From Xylaria sp. FL1777 (Eukaryota; Ascomycota; Sordariomycetes; Xylariales; Xylariaceae), in contig MU400546.1 of the NCBI GenBank assembly GCA_022578965.1, forward strand, positions 1 to 64,000: a stretch of 64,000 nucleotides of DNA, read 5' to 3'. Below, in pieces: positions 27,191-38,256 of the stretch (position 1 is its first letter; every line of letters starts with the position of its first letter). The notes below the pieces were generated by a model. That model saw only the letters and a program-made list of their open reading frames with translations, had not been told where the DNA came from and did not search any database. A program made the translations under genes and the position numbers.

Positions 27191-30100
27191 AATGTATAAA
27201 CTACTAGTATTATAGCTATTTATTAAAAACTAAACTAAAACAATAAAGCTTTTAATAATTAAAGCTATAGCAGTTAAGCTGCAAAAAGCAAAAAAAATAT
27301 AATAAGTTATAAAAGCTTTTTAAGTTTATAAAGGCTATAGTATAACTTTTAATGCTTTAAACATTTTAAGTGCTAAAAAATATAATAGTTTACTTTATTT
27401 TTTTAGCTATTATACTATAAAGCGCTTTAAAAAGTAATAATTAATAAAAGCTAAAGCAATAGATTTTTTTTTTTTTACTTTTTGTTTTTTTACTAATTGT
27501 TTTGTTTTTTATTTTTACTAATTATATAAGTTTATATAATTAAGTTATAATGCATAAAACTATTTTTTTTTGCTTAAAACTAAGCATGTTTTTTATAGTT
27601 TTTTTTTTATTAGTTTTATATTTATTAGTTTTATAGCAGCTAGTTTATTAGCACTTTTTTTATTATTACGCTAAAAATATAAGTCTTTATTTTATTTTAA
27701 TGTTTTTTAGATAGCTAGGCAGCTTAGTTTTAGTATAAATTATTATTGCTTTTTTTTAAAAATGCATAAAAACAAAAAAAACAAAAATAAGAACTGCTTA
27801 TTAGTTTTAATTACTTAAGTTTATTTTATTATACTAACGCTTATATATAAGTTTTTTTACTTTTAATTGCTTTATTACTTTTATTTAAAATTAAATAGCT
27901 TTTTTTGCTTTTAGTTTAAACTATTTAATACTTAATAAAAACTTTAAAACTGCTAAAAGGCAAAAAACATTATTACTACACTTTAAAAAGTTATTAGTTT
28001 ATATTTTATACGTTTAAATTACTAGTAATAATTTAAAGCTGCTATTAAATAATAATAAGCATTTAATAAAGCAACAAATATTTAAGCAAAATTTAAAGCA
28101 AGCTTAATAAAAATAAAATTTTGCTACAGAAGATTAAGCAGGATTATTTAAAATATATAAAGCTAAAAAAATAAAAACTAAAAAAAAAACGAAAGAAGAT
28201 TTAACAATCTAGTATTAATAATTCTTATTTTATATATTTTGAGTTTTTTGTTGCAAAAGTTTTATATATTTGCCTTTATAAGTATTATAACTTAACTTCT
28301 TATATAATAACTATTTTTTTTTTATTTATTACGTTTAAAAAAAGGTTTATAAGCTATGCAATAAAAAAAGATAATTGCAAATTGTATTAAAAAAAGCATT
28401 GCTATATAAATAAATTATTTAATTTTTTTATTTTATTTTACTTTATATAACTTATTTAATTTATTTCTTTAGCTATTTTTTTAAACACTTAAGCGTTATA
28501 TTAACTTTTTAAGCAATACTAAATTATTGTTTATTAATATTACACTTAATAAGCTAAGCAATAAAACTAGCTTAAAAAAAACGCTTTAATTTACGTTTTA
28601 ACTTAGTTTTTTTTTTAGTTAAGCAAATAAAAGTATTTTTAGTTAAGATTATTTATTCTTTAAAGTTTTTAAACGTAAAATTTTTTTTAATTGCTATAGT
28701 TATTATATTAGCCCTAAGATATTTAGCTATGTTGCCTTTAAACTTATAAAATAAACAGTTTTATAACTAAATAATAAACGTATAGTTAGTATATATATTA
28801 AACCTTTATTTTAAAATAGTGCAGTAAAAAAAAAAAAAATAAAGCTTTATATACTTTTTATTTTTAGCTATTATTAATAACTGTTTATAATGCTTACAAG
28901 GTATAACATTTTATATTTTAAATAGCTATATAAATATAGCTATAAATTAACAAAAGTTATAAAAAATCCAATATATATATTTGCTTTAAGGATTGCTTTT
29001 AGTTGCTTTTATATATAATAAACAAGATTTTAAATGCTTTTGCTTTTTTATTTAGCTAAGGCTAACTTAAATATGTTAATTTATATAGCATATATAAAAA
29101 AAATTATAATTAACTTTTTATTAAATATATTTGCTGCTAATGTTATTACTAAGAATTTTAATCTATAAATAGCTTAGTGCTTAGTTATATAAAACAAAAA
29201 AAATTAGCTAAATAAAAGAAATAAGATCTAAAAAAAAAAAAAGCATATATATTTTGCTACTTATTAATAAACTTGACTTTTTAAATATTATAAGTATAAT
29301 TATTTACTAGTTAAGCAGTATTAATTTTTTAAATATTAATTAATTGCTATAATGTTTTTTAATTGTTTAAAATTTTATTAATAATATAAGAATTGTTTTT
29401 TAAGTGCTTAGTTAAGCAAGTATTAATTGTATTACTTAAAAACGAAAACTTTATAATAAAGGCGTAAATTAAGTAATTTAAAGACTTAAGCACTAAGAAA
29501 AAAGATTATAAAAAAGGTTTAAGCTTTAGAACTACTTAAGAAAAAAAGATTAAAAAAGAAAACAAGCTTTTTTTTTATACTTACTAAAGCTTAAGTTATT
29601 TACTTTGCTATTAATAGCAATAAATAATAAAAAAAAATAAGTTATAAATATATTAAAAAAAAATTAAAAAGTAATTATTTAATTAATTAAAACTACTTTA
29701 CTTGCTTATTTTTTAATTAATACTAGTATAAACATATAAAAAGTAATTATTATAAAAGCATTTAGCAATTAATAATTTATTTTAGCAATAAAATAATTAA
29801 TTAATAAATTAAAAATAATATAGTAAGTTTATAAAAAAAAGGTGCATTAGTTTAAAAATATATATTTTAGCTTTTCTTTTATTATATTTATTTTATTAAA
29901 CCTTTTATTTATACCTAATTTTGCTATTTTATTTACTTAATAAGTTTTAACTTTTTACATTTAGCATAAATACTTCTAGCATTTATATTTAAAAGATCTT
30001 GCAATTATTAAAAAGTAATAACTTAAATTAGCAATTAAAAATATTAAACTATATATAGCAAATAGTATTAATATTAATATTTATACTTTATACTTTTTAT

Positions 30101-30827
30101 ACTATTTGCTTTTATATTTTTAATTTATATTAAAATTTTTAATTTACTTGTATTTTTTATTTAATTATAAAACATAGCAAAAGTATATATACGCTTAAAT
30201 ATTATTAAGGATTGCTTTTATTATATATATATGTTTTTAATTATTACATTTTTTATTTTTAAGGAAGTTATTAATACTGCAAATTAACTAAAAATAAAAG
30301 CATTTTTTTTTAAAAGTTTTAAAAAGCTAATATTTAATACTAAGGTATATAAGCAACTAGTATAAAAAATAGCAGATTTTAAAAAAAAAGCAAAAAGGAA
30401 AGAAAATAAGCATATGTATATAAACTTAACTGCTAATTATAAGAAGCCTTTCTTTAAAAACTAAAGGCTTTTTAAGAATAGCTTTAAAAAAAAGCTAATA
30501 ATTGTTAAAAGTTTAAAATATAAGAAATATTTAGCTTGCTAGCTTTTTTTATAGATTAAAAAACTAAATATAAAAAATATTTAGCTAAAAAACATATTAC
30601 TTTTTTTAGTTAATGTTTTTTTAAAGTCTGTTTTAAAGTTTTATTTTATATAAGAAAAAGTAACCTTTATAAAGAGTTTGTTTTTTAAAAACCTAAAAAA
30701 AAAAAAAAAAGTAGTACTAAGAAAGCACTTTAGCTATATGTTCTTTAAAAATAGCAAAACTTGCTAAAACTTATTTTTAGACTTAGTTTAACAAATATAA
30801 AAAAAAGCAATATACTTAATATATAAA
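27190..30827 (+). other. E2: unassigned region after integrase
   Basis: These 3.6 kb are present in all three long copies. In a normal Gypsy element the 3' LTR would follow the integrase. The sequence includes several T-rich runs, and no conserved domain could be read on either strand. Either an accessory gene or an insertion fixed before the family multiplied would explain its presence in every copy. Fot-A of E3 is inserted in the equivalent of about 28,150. Confidence 0.5.
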
Positions 30828-32575
30828 AGGTATTATAATAAAAAAGCGTTAAAATATTAGTAGTTTATACTATATGTAATCTTAATAGGAGTTTTTTATA
30901 CTTTTAACCTGTTATTTAGTAAAAAAGCGCTTAATTTTTAGAAAAAAGCTTTTATAGCATACTTTGCTACATAAAACCGCTTAATAAACGCAAATAAAAC
31001 GCTATTTTATATGCTTAAATTAAAAACTAGATATTTAAAGGCATTTTTATAAGCTACAAACTAAATATTAAGATTTATAGCTATAAAAAGTTTTATAATG
31101 TTAATATAGTATTTATTTAAAATTAAAAAATACTACAAAAATAACAATTTTTGCTTTAATAAGTTTAATGTTATATTTATAAAAAATTTAATAGTTTTAG
31201 CAATAAAGCTAAAACTACATAAAAAATAAAAACCTGCAGTATAAAAACTAAATATTTAGCAGTTATTATTTATAGAATTCTTAAAAAAACCGCTATTAAA
31301 AAAAGCTTTAAATAATTATTAAAAAAATAATAATATAAAATATTTTAATAAACTAAAGCTTTATAATAAATAAAAACTAGCTTATTATTTTTTGCTAAGT
31401 AAAGTTTTAAAAATAATATATAAAAATAATAAAAAATAGTAGCTAAAGACTTTTTTTTTAAAATAATAAATAGCTGCTAAAAAAACTTATTAGTATAAGC
31501 AAAAATATCTAAATTATTAAAGAAAGCTTATTATTTATAGCTGCTATAAAGACTTTTATAAAGTAAATACTACGAAATAAAAAATTAAAGCTGTTTATAT
31601 TACAAATATTTTTATAAAGCTAAACGCTAAAAAATAGCTAAATAAGCGCAAAATAAAAGCTTTGCTAAACGTATTGCTTTAGCTATATATAAATAAAAGA
31701 GCTAAAGCTTTAAAAATAAATATTAAACTTAAGTATAGCTAGTTTATAAAAGATTTTCTTATAAATTAGCAAAACATAAAATAAGCTATAATAATTGCTA
31801 TAACTTTTTAAATAAAATATTTTATAATAAAATATTGCTTAAATAATTACTAAATTATTATTTTTATTAATATTGTTTTAAAAGTAGTATATATTTTAAA
31901 CTTTAAGCATGCTACTAATAAAAATAACAAACAAGTTTTTTAAAGATTGCAAAAGTATTAAACAATAAAACATTTTAATATAAAGGTTATATTAAGTTAT
32001 TTTATACTTTTTTGCTTTTGCTAGCATAATAATTATATATGTAGGTTTATTAAAGCTTTATATTTATACTATATGTTTTGCAACTTAATAAGCTAATATT
32101 TAAAAAAAAGTATTAATAATTAAAAGAGTTATAAATAGCTTATTTAATTTTTAAAAGCGAACTTTAAAGGGTATTTTAGCTTTAAATTGCAAAAAAATCT
32201 ATATTTGTTGCTTTTAATAAGCGCTAAACTTTATTATTTCCTAAAAAAACTAAAGGCAACTTTTTTTAGATTTAATAAGTTAGCTTTTTTATTATTAAGC
32301 GCTAAAAATATACAAAGTAAAAAAAAAACGCTAAAAAAAAAACTAAAAGTTAATTATTTTGTTTTTTTAGTACTTTTTACTTTAAAGCGCAAAAAGAGTT
32401 TTTAGCAAAAAAAACTAACAGTTATACTAAAGAAATCTTATTATAAGCAATATAAAAACGTTTTAATAGTACAAAATTATTTTGCTATAAATACTTTTAC
32501 AAATATTTTTTCTTTTAAGTATAGTAAGCTAAATATAAAATTTAGCTAGGCTTAATAGTTTAAAAAAAAAGAAGT
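30828..32575 (+). pseudogene. E2: long decayed reading frame downstream of pol, function unknown
   Basis: One plus-strand frame can be followed from 30828 to about 32,575, roughly 580 codons, in the same sense as pol. By hand count there are about 33 stops up to 32,405, fewer than expected for DNA of this composition. They sit mostly where Gln or Trp codons could have been mutated, and 32187-32405 has none. The translation is rich in Lys, Asn, Leu and Tyr, as expected for a mutated acidic protein. The same frame exists in E0 (about 460-2,210, plus), E1 and E3 (minus). No family was recognised. It could be an env-like or accessory gene of the retrotransposon or a captured host gene; a non-coding explanation is not excluded. 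Confidence 0.45.
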
Positions 32576-32876
32576 ATAAACTTTTTATAAGTACTTTTAT
32601 AAAAAAAACGCTAAGCATTTTTAAAGGCTTTTGCTTATATATTTAAATATGTAAAAAAGCTAAAACTAGTTTTAATGAAGCTATAATGCTTTTATAAGCA
32701 TTAAAGCTTAAGCTACTTTTAAATATAGCAAAAAAAATAAAAAAAAACTTATAAAACTAAATAAGCAAAAGAAAATAATATTAACTCCGTTTAAAAAACA
32801 CTAATAAAAATAAGAAACTTTATAATTATAAGTATTAAAATAAACTAAAGGCAGCTATATTTTAATAAAGAAAAAT

Positions 32877-33180
32877 TAAAATAAAATAAAATAGCTAAAT
32901 AAGCTAACTAGCTAGTTAAAGTAAATCTAGGTTAAATTATATAATAAGAATGAAAATATAGATATTATGCTAAATTTCGAAGTATAGATTTAACTATTAT
33001 GCTTAACATTATAAAAATTAGCTACGGTTGCTTTATTTGTATTATTAAATAGCCTTTTAATTAATCGTTTAATTCTTTAATTTATATATGGCTTAATTGC
33101 TTAAATGCGTAAGTTATAACTTATTTTCTTGCAATTAAAGTGTTGTAGTAAATCTTGCGCAATTATACTGCTTTATTTCA
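32877..33180 (+). repeat. E2 3' LTR, 304 bp
   Basis: It is preceded by a purine-rich run (TAAAGAAAAAT) and ends CTTTATTTCA, the least mutated LTR end in the window. ATAG follows at 33181-33184 and matches ATAG before the 5' LTR at 3256-3259. Confidence 0.9.
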
Positions 33181-36100
33181 ATAGCAAGGTTTTTTTGCTT
33201 TAATTATAGCAATATGTTTGCTTTACTAGTATTAAAAAACTTAAATAAGTTATAAAACTTTTTTAAAATTGCTATAAAATTAAAATAACTAAAGTTTTTT
33301 TTTAACTTTTTAAGCTATATAAGTTTAAGTAATTAAATAATAGCATAATAGCAAACTTAATTTTAGTAAGCTTTTATAAACTTAATTAAGCTAAATATTT
33401 TTATTTAAAAGTAGCACAATTTATAAAACTATTAATTAGTGCTTAAATTTAGTATAATTCCTTTATTTTTTAAGGTAGTTTAAAATAATAAAAAAAAGCT
33501 GCCTTTAAAGCAATAATTACAATTAATAGCTATATATATATACTTAATTCTATAAGTAATACTACAACTATTAATTAATTTATAAATAACTTAATAAGCT
33601 TTATAAGTAAAAAATTTACTTTTAGTAGCATGCTATAATGCAAATATATAAAAAAATGCTTATTATAATTTATGATAAAAAGCAAAAATAAAATTAATAT
33701 AGTTATATTTAACGCATAAATTAAAATTAATATAAGTTTTAATAAATAGTTTTATAAAGCTAACAAAATAAATAATGCAAAAAGTATAAAAATAACATAA
33801 AATAAGTATATAAAGTAATAATTTTAGCTTAAAACTTATAGCTAATATAATTAATGCTAAGTTTACTACTTGTTTTTTAAGTTATAATATTATAGCTTTT
33901 ATAAAAAAAGTATATAAAACTTTAATTATTATTTTTACTTTTTTTTATTTATATTTTAGTTTTTATTTATTTAAATTTTTTAAATAGTTTATTTTTAAGT
34001 AATATTATTATTATAGTTAGTATAGCTACTAAATTTATTATTTCTATTATTACTATTATTATTATTACTTTTAAGCTAAAAGTAATTAAAAGCAATATAA
34101 CTAAGTTATTTATAGCTATAATAAATAAAGTTTTTATAAAAGTTTAAATTTAAACTATTTTTATTATTATTTTAAAGTTAATTTAAAAAAGTTTTAAAAA
34201 TATAACAGTTTTTTAAAGTATAAATATTATTGTTATTACTTTAGTTATTTATATATTTTTAGTTTTAGTACTAGTTATAACTTTTAGTATTATTATTTTT
34301 ATAGTATTAGTTTTAGCTTTTATAGTTATTATTGCTTTTATAAAATCTTAAGTTATTATTATTGCAGCTATTATTATAATTATTGTTTTTATAATAATAG
34401 TTTTAATTATTAAAACTAATATTATTATTTTTGCAGTTAGTATTAGTATACTAATTATTAGTTTAGTTTTGCTTAGTATTTAAAGTTAATTTATTAGTAG
34501 TTTAAACAATATTTAATTTCGGTTTTTTTTTATTATAGTTTAAGCGTTGTTTTTTAGTTATTAGTTTTTAGCGTTATTATATAATATTAACTATATTAGC
34601 TTATATAATTAGCAAAAAGTTATAATAGTTTATTAACTTTTATTAAAGTAGTATGCTTAGTTTTTAATAATATAATAAAGCTTTTTTGCTTTTGTTTTAG
34701 TAAATATTTTAAAGTTTAATATTAATAAAGTATTAATTAAATAACTTTAAGTTTTAGTTAGCTTATTAACTTGCTTGTTTTAATTATATGCTTATGTTAG
34801 CTTATAAAAAAGCAAACTGCTTAAGCAAAGTTTTAGTTTAGTTTAAAAACACTTTTTAGTTAATTTTAAATCGTTTTTTTTTTAAAGTTAATAATTTTTA
34901 TAATGCTAATTAATAAACATTTTTATAGTTTTAGTTTATATTGCTATGCGTATATAAAATCTTGTTTTTATTGCAGCAGAATTTTCGATTAGTTTTTTTA
35001 AAAATAGTTTAAAGTTTTTTTATTTACTTTAACTAGCATTAATAAATAAATTTTATACTAAAAAAGTTATAATTAAACTTTAATAGTTAGCTAAAATTAG
35101 CATTTTTAAATAAATAGCATTAATAGTAATATAAGCAATTTTAACATAATTAATATTTAGGTTTTCTTTAATTATGCTTTTTATTAAAGCTAAAAAATAA
35201 AAAGTTATTATTATTACTAAAATCTTTATATTTTTGTTTTTAACTTAAGTTGCAGAATTATTTTTTAAGGTTTAAAAAGTTTTCTTGTTTTTTTAAAAAT
35301 GTTGTTCTTTAGTTCTTTTGTTTACTTAATTATAAAGTAAAAGTAATACAAGCTATTTTTAATTTTAAGGCAATTTGTTTGCTTTTATTTTTTTGCTATA
35401 TAACTTGCTGCTTTAGCTTTTTAATTTTAGCTAAAAGCTATGCAATTTATATTTGCAATAGTTAAATATTAGCACTTAAAGCACTAAATAATTATTGTTT
35501 GCTTAAGCTTAGTCCTAAAAATAATTTGTGCTAAGTTTATCCTTAGTTTATTATTAAAGTTTGTTTTAAAAAAAGGCTATTAAAAATAGCACTAGCTTAT
35601 ATAGTTAATTAGTGTTTAGCTATTTTATAATATAATAAAGTATTATAAGTAACCTTATTTTAAAAAGCTTTAAAATTATTATAAAAGGTATAAAGCATTA
35701 AAAGTTAAGTATAATAATTAATATATCTCTAGTTTTATAATAAGTATTTAATAAAACTAAAGCTTAAAAAAAAAAGAAACTTTTATAAAATAAGTATAAA
35801 AAGAATATCCTATATATATATATAACTTATAATATATGCTAAAGTACTTAAGTAGCTTAATTATAATATATTAAAAGTTTTTGTGTATATAAGTTTTGCT
35901 ACGTTTGTTATATTAGCGCTAATTAATTAAGCACTAACACTATTATATATAGCTATTATTATTAATAAATATAAACTATATAAAACAAAATATATAAGCT
36001 TTAAAGTATAGCATAAAACAAATATAGTTAATAATAAAGTTTAACTACTTTTTATTTTATATTAAAAAATATTAGTAAGTTAGCATTTAATTTATTAAAG

Positions 36101-37952
36101 GGCAATTTATTAATTGTATTAATATATAGCTTTTGCTTTAAATATTGTTTTTATTTGTTTATATAACTTATATTATTTAAAGTTTGCTAGCTTGTTTAAT
36201 TTAGCATATTTTTTGCTTCGTAATAAAATTTTAACTCTAAATACAATATAAAATTATATTTTTAATTTGCAAGCCTTTTAATTTTTTCTGAGTACTTGTT
36301 GCTTTTAGTTACTAAAGCATTATCTTTTTAGCTATAAAATATTAGCTTATAGTTTATAAAGTATAATAATTTCTGTATTTCTTTAAAAATAATTAAAGTT
36401 AAAACATATAAAAAAAAGATTTTATATAAGCATAACTAAGTTTAAAAATAATCCTGTTAACTTTATAGTTAAAGCTTATATTAATATAGCTAAAAGTGCT
36501 ACTTTCTTAATAAAAAACAAAGCACCAAAAAAAAACTTTGCTAATATTTTTAATATTATTGCTGCTAGTTAAAACGCTTTTAATTGCTTATGTTATATTG
36601 CGTTAATAGCTATATTTTATGCTAGTTTAATTATATTTTAACATTTAAAAAAAGGTTTTATAGCTCTTAAAAGCAGTAAAAGTAATAAAAGTCAAGCTTT
36701 TACTTAAAAAAAAGTTCAAAATCTAATATATATAAAAAATACTTTAAGACCTAATATTTATATTACGACTTATTATTATAACTTTGTAGCAAAGTATAGT
36801 ATAATAATTAATTGCAATATATTAACTAAAGAAAATCTTTATTAGTAAGTACGCTTTTTTTTCCTTTTTTTGTTTAAGTTAAAAGTCATTTAGTACTACT
36901 GCTAGTACGTAATAATGCTAAGTAAGCTACGCTTTTTTTATTAACTTATATTTCTTTTACTTTTTTTGCTTTTTATTTTCCTTTTATTTTTGTTTTTTAT
37001 CTTTGTTTTGTTTTTTATTTGTGCTTTTTTATTTTATCTTTACGTAGTATTTCCTTGTATGCTAATAAAGATCAATTATAAGTAGTTTAAGCGTTATATA
37101 TATAAAACTAATTATTTAAATATTAAAAAAGTCTTTTTAATTAAACTAAACACTTAATTAATTTTTCGATTTGTGCTTTATAATGCGTTTAAAAAAAACA
37201 ATTTTAAGCTAATATGCTATGTTTAATATTTTTATAACTATTGTTTTACTTTGTTTAAACGTACGTTAGTTTATTTTAATAAACATAAGCTAAATTAAAA
37301 AACTTAAGCGCTTTAAGATTAAAACGATTTTAAGCTTAATATTTTTTCGTTTGTTAATAAAAGCTATTAAAACCTATTTATTATTAACAGGATTTTTAGC
37401 AAAAAAATATAAGGTTTAACCTATACTATTTAAAGTAATAACCTTATGCTTTTTAAAGCAAGCTAAATATTAGCTTATTTTTTTACTGATTTTTGATTAG
37501 CTTATTACATAAACTATAATAAAGCTATATAATAGCCTTTAGCGTATAAAAAGAGTGCTATTATTTAGTACGTATAAAAGGTTACTTTTAACTGTTTGCT
37601 AATTAATATTAAGTATGTCTAGATTTTTTTATCTTTTATTTTTATTCTTTATTATTATTTCTTACTTTTTCTTTATTTTTTAGCACTAGTTTTTAGTTAT
37701 TAAACATTACTGCTGTTTTATTGCAAATAAGGTTTGCTATAAATGCTAACTTTTTTTTGTACTATTAAAAAAAAGTAAAAGCAATTTATTTTTAGCAAAA
37801 GTAATGCTATTATTTACTGTAATAACTAATATAGCTTTATTAACTACATTTTTTTTTTTAACGTTTATAATAAACGCTATATTTTTATTGTAGTTATACC
37901 TTTTAAGCGATTAAATAAAATTAATAATATTTTTAGCTTTAAAATTATATAC
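33181..37952 (-). pseudogene. G-old: upstream part (pre-RT pol, presumed protease and gag) of the older Gypsy element
   Basis: On the minus strand the end next to E2 reads KKFYNLFKFFNTSKA and then KNLA (about 33,183-33,290). It leads in the correct frame into IKLKE at 3255 once E2 and one ATAG copy are removed, the usual pre-RT linker of fungal Gypsy pol. Upstream pieces on the same strand, for example about 34,860-35,330, are readable with few stops but cannot be assigned to protease or gag. At about 34,000-34,450 there is low-complexity TAT/TTA DNA that reads as Asn/Tyr-rich on the minus strand, possibly a decayed acidic linker. The block is single copy in the window, and E3 interrupts its far end at 37952. 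Confidence 0.6.
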
Positions 37953-38256
37953 TAAAATAAAGCAGTATAATTGCGCAAAATCTACTATAATACTTTAATT
38001 ACAAAGAAATAAGTTATAACTTATATATTTAAGTAATTAAGCTATATATAAATTAAAGAATTAAACGATTAATTAAAAGGCTATTTAATAATATAAATAA
38101 AGCAACTATAGCTAATTTTTATAATGTTAAGCATAATAGTTAAATTTATACTTTAAAATTTAGCATAATATTTATACTTTTATTTTTATTATATAATTTA
38201 GCTTAAATTTACTTTAATTAGCTAGTTAGCTTATTTAGCTATTTTATTTTATTTTA
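37953..38256 (-). repeat. E3 3' LTR, 304 bp
   Basis: On the plus strand it starts TAAAATAAAGCAGTATAATT and ends ATTTTATTTTATTTTA before the internal polypurine-like run. Its length is identical to that of all other complete LTRs here. Confidence 0.88.

Larger units (their letters stand above)
18434..33180 (+). mobile_element. E2: large Gypsy-type LTR element (main part; 5' end at 3260-3470)
   Basis: With its 211-bp 5' fragment, E2 measures 14,958 bp. It is flanked by identical ATAG duplications at 3256-3259 and 33181-33184. On the plus strand the order is 5' LTR, unassigned 5' region, pol, unassigned 3' region, 3' LTR. It sits inside the pol gene of the older element G-old, and removing it restores that gene's frame. 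E1, in reverse orientation, interrupts its 5' LTR. The copy is heavily RIP-mutated but full length. Confidence 0.9.
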
